From positions 360-16,372 of the forward strand of contig JAABOA010000355.1 in NCBI GenBank assembly GCA_015680635.1: a stretch of DNA of 16,013 nucleotides. The letters run 5' to 3'. Below are positions 15,791 through 16,013 of the stretch, one piece after another. The position numbers were made by a program, and so were the translations under genes. Under the pieces are notes generated by a model that had not been told where the DNA came from, made no database searches, and was given only the letters and a program-made list of their open reading frames with translations. Source of the stretch: Lunasporangiospora selenospora. Its lineage: Eukaryota; Mortierellomycota; Mortierellomycetes; Mortierellales; Mortierellaceae. The number at the start of each line of letters is the position of its first letter. Positions within the stretch are counted from its first letter, which is position 1.

Positions 15791-16013
15791 ATGTCCAAGA
15801 AGACCGTAACAACGGCTTCCGATTCATCCGCCTCTGACTCTAGTCAAGCTACTGCCGCTGGCGACTTAAAGAACCACTCCAAGGATCACTCCTCCGACCA
15901 CAAGCACGCCAACGGGAACGGCCATTCTACCTCCCACAACCTTCAACATAACGATACCAACAGCAAAGACGCCATGTTGACCCACAAGAAACGTGGCGAC
16001 AATCTTCTTCGAG
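15791..16013 (+). CDS. N-terminus of a hydrophilic protein, cut by the window edge
   Basis: An open frame starts at ATG 15791 and runs through the right edge with no stop, giving 74 complete codons. It begins MSKKTVTTASDSSASDSSQ and continues rich in Ser, Asp, His, Asn and Lys (KNHSKDHSSDHKHANGNGHS), ending near LTHKKRGDNLLR. It follows a CT-rich leader as IML2 does. Codon composition becomes clearly protein-like from the ATG on. This is a disordered N-terminal tail; the functional domain must lie beyond the window, so I cannot name the family. Confidence 0.7.
   Translation, partial: MSKKTVTTASDSSASDSSQATAAGDLKNHSKDHSSDHKHANGNGHSTSHNLQHNDTNSKDAMLTHKKRGDNLLR

Noticed and set aside
15009-15837. 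Plus-strand frames of 153-194 codons before the right-edge gene
   Set aside because: They lie over the CT-rich leader, translate to Ser/Leu/Phe-rich sequence, and conflict with the better start at 15791.
1-16013. Transposon, CRISPR array or viral insertion
   Set aside because: No terminal repeats, target-site duplications, transposase or polymerase motifs, or spacer-repeat pattern could be seen by eye. All repeats found are simple or minisatellite arrays.

Overview
The window looks like nuclear DNA of an early-diverging filamentous fungus, most likely Mortierellomycota (Mortierella-like). This is an inference from genes with several short GT-AG introns, CTAAC/CTGAC branch sites followed by pyrimidine tracts, very abundant GA/CT microsatellites, and a fungal Iml2/TTC39-family gene. 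I saw no prokaryotic signals, rRNA, recognisable tRNA, CRISPR array or intact transposon.

Layout, left to right. (1) At 1-160 a minus-strand TATA box with a CCAAT box and a long (GAA)n tract looks like the promoter and 5' UTR of a gene lying beyond the left edge. (2) A minus-strand Ser/Thr-rich protein of unknown function starts at 2398; its first exon (1390-2398) is reasonable, its downstream exons are uncertain, and it has a TATA box at 2753-2760. (3) About 3 kb (2400-5557) has no convincing gene; it holds purine/pyrimidine microsatellites, an 8-bp minisatellite and the IML2 promoter. (4) The plus-strand IML2/TTC39 homologue (5558-9008) has five exons and about 705 codons. It is the only gene assigned to a known family, and it carries an apparent one-base frameshift near 7156. 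(5) A very large minus-strand, low-complexity, coiled-coil protein (9290-14011, about 1541 aa after removing a cryptic 96-nt intron) converges on IML2. It has a probable 5' UTR intron. (6) A divergent promoter region (14168-15790) leads to (7) the N-terminus of a plus-strand gene starting at 15791 and cut by the right edge.

The genes do not look like a functional cluster. They are separate transcription units arranged divergently and convergently. A recurring feature is a pyrimidine-rich tract on the sense strand just upstream of start codons, and also inside introns. This explains most of the Ser/Leu-repeat open frames, which I regard as spurious. I found no convincing new multi-gene system. 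The points most worth checking are the IML2 frameshift, its long and partly open first intron, the splice-hidden structure of the large coiled-coil gene, and the repeat architecture of that gene's C-terminus.
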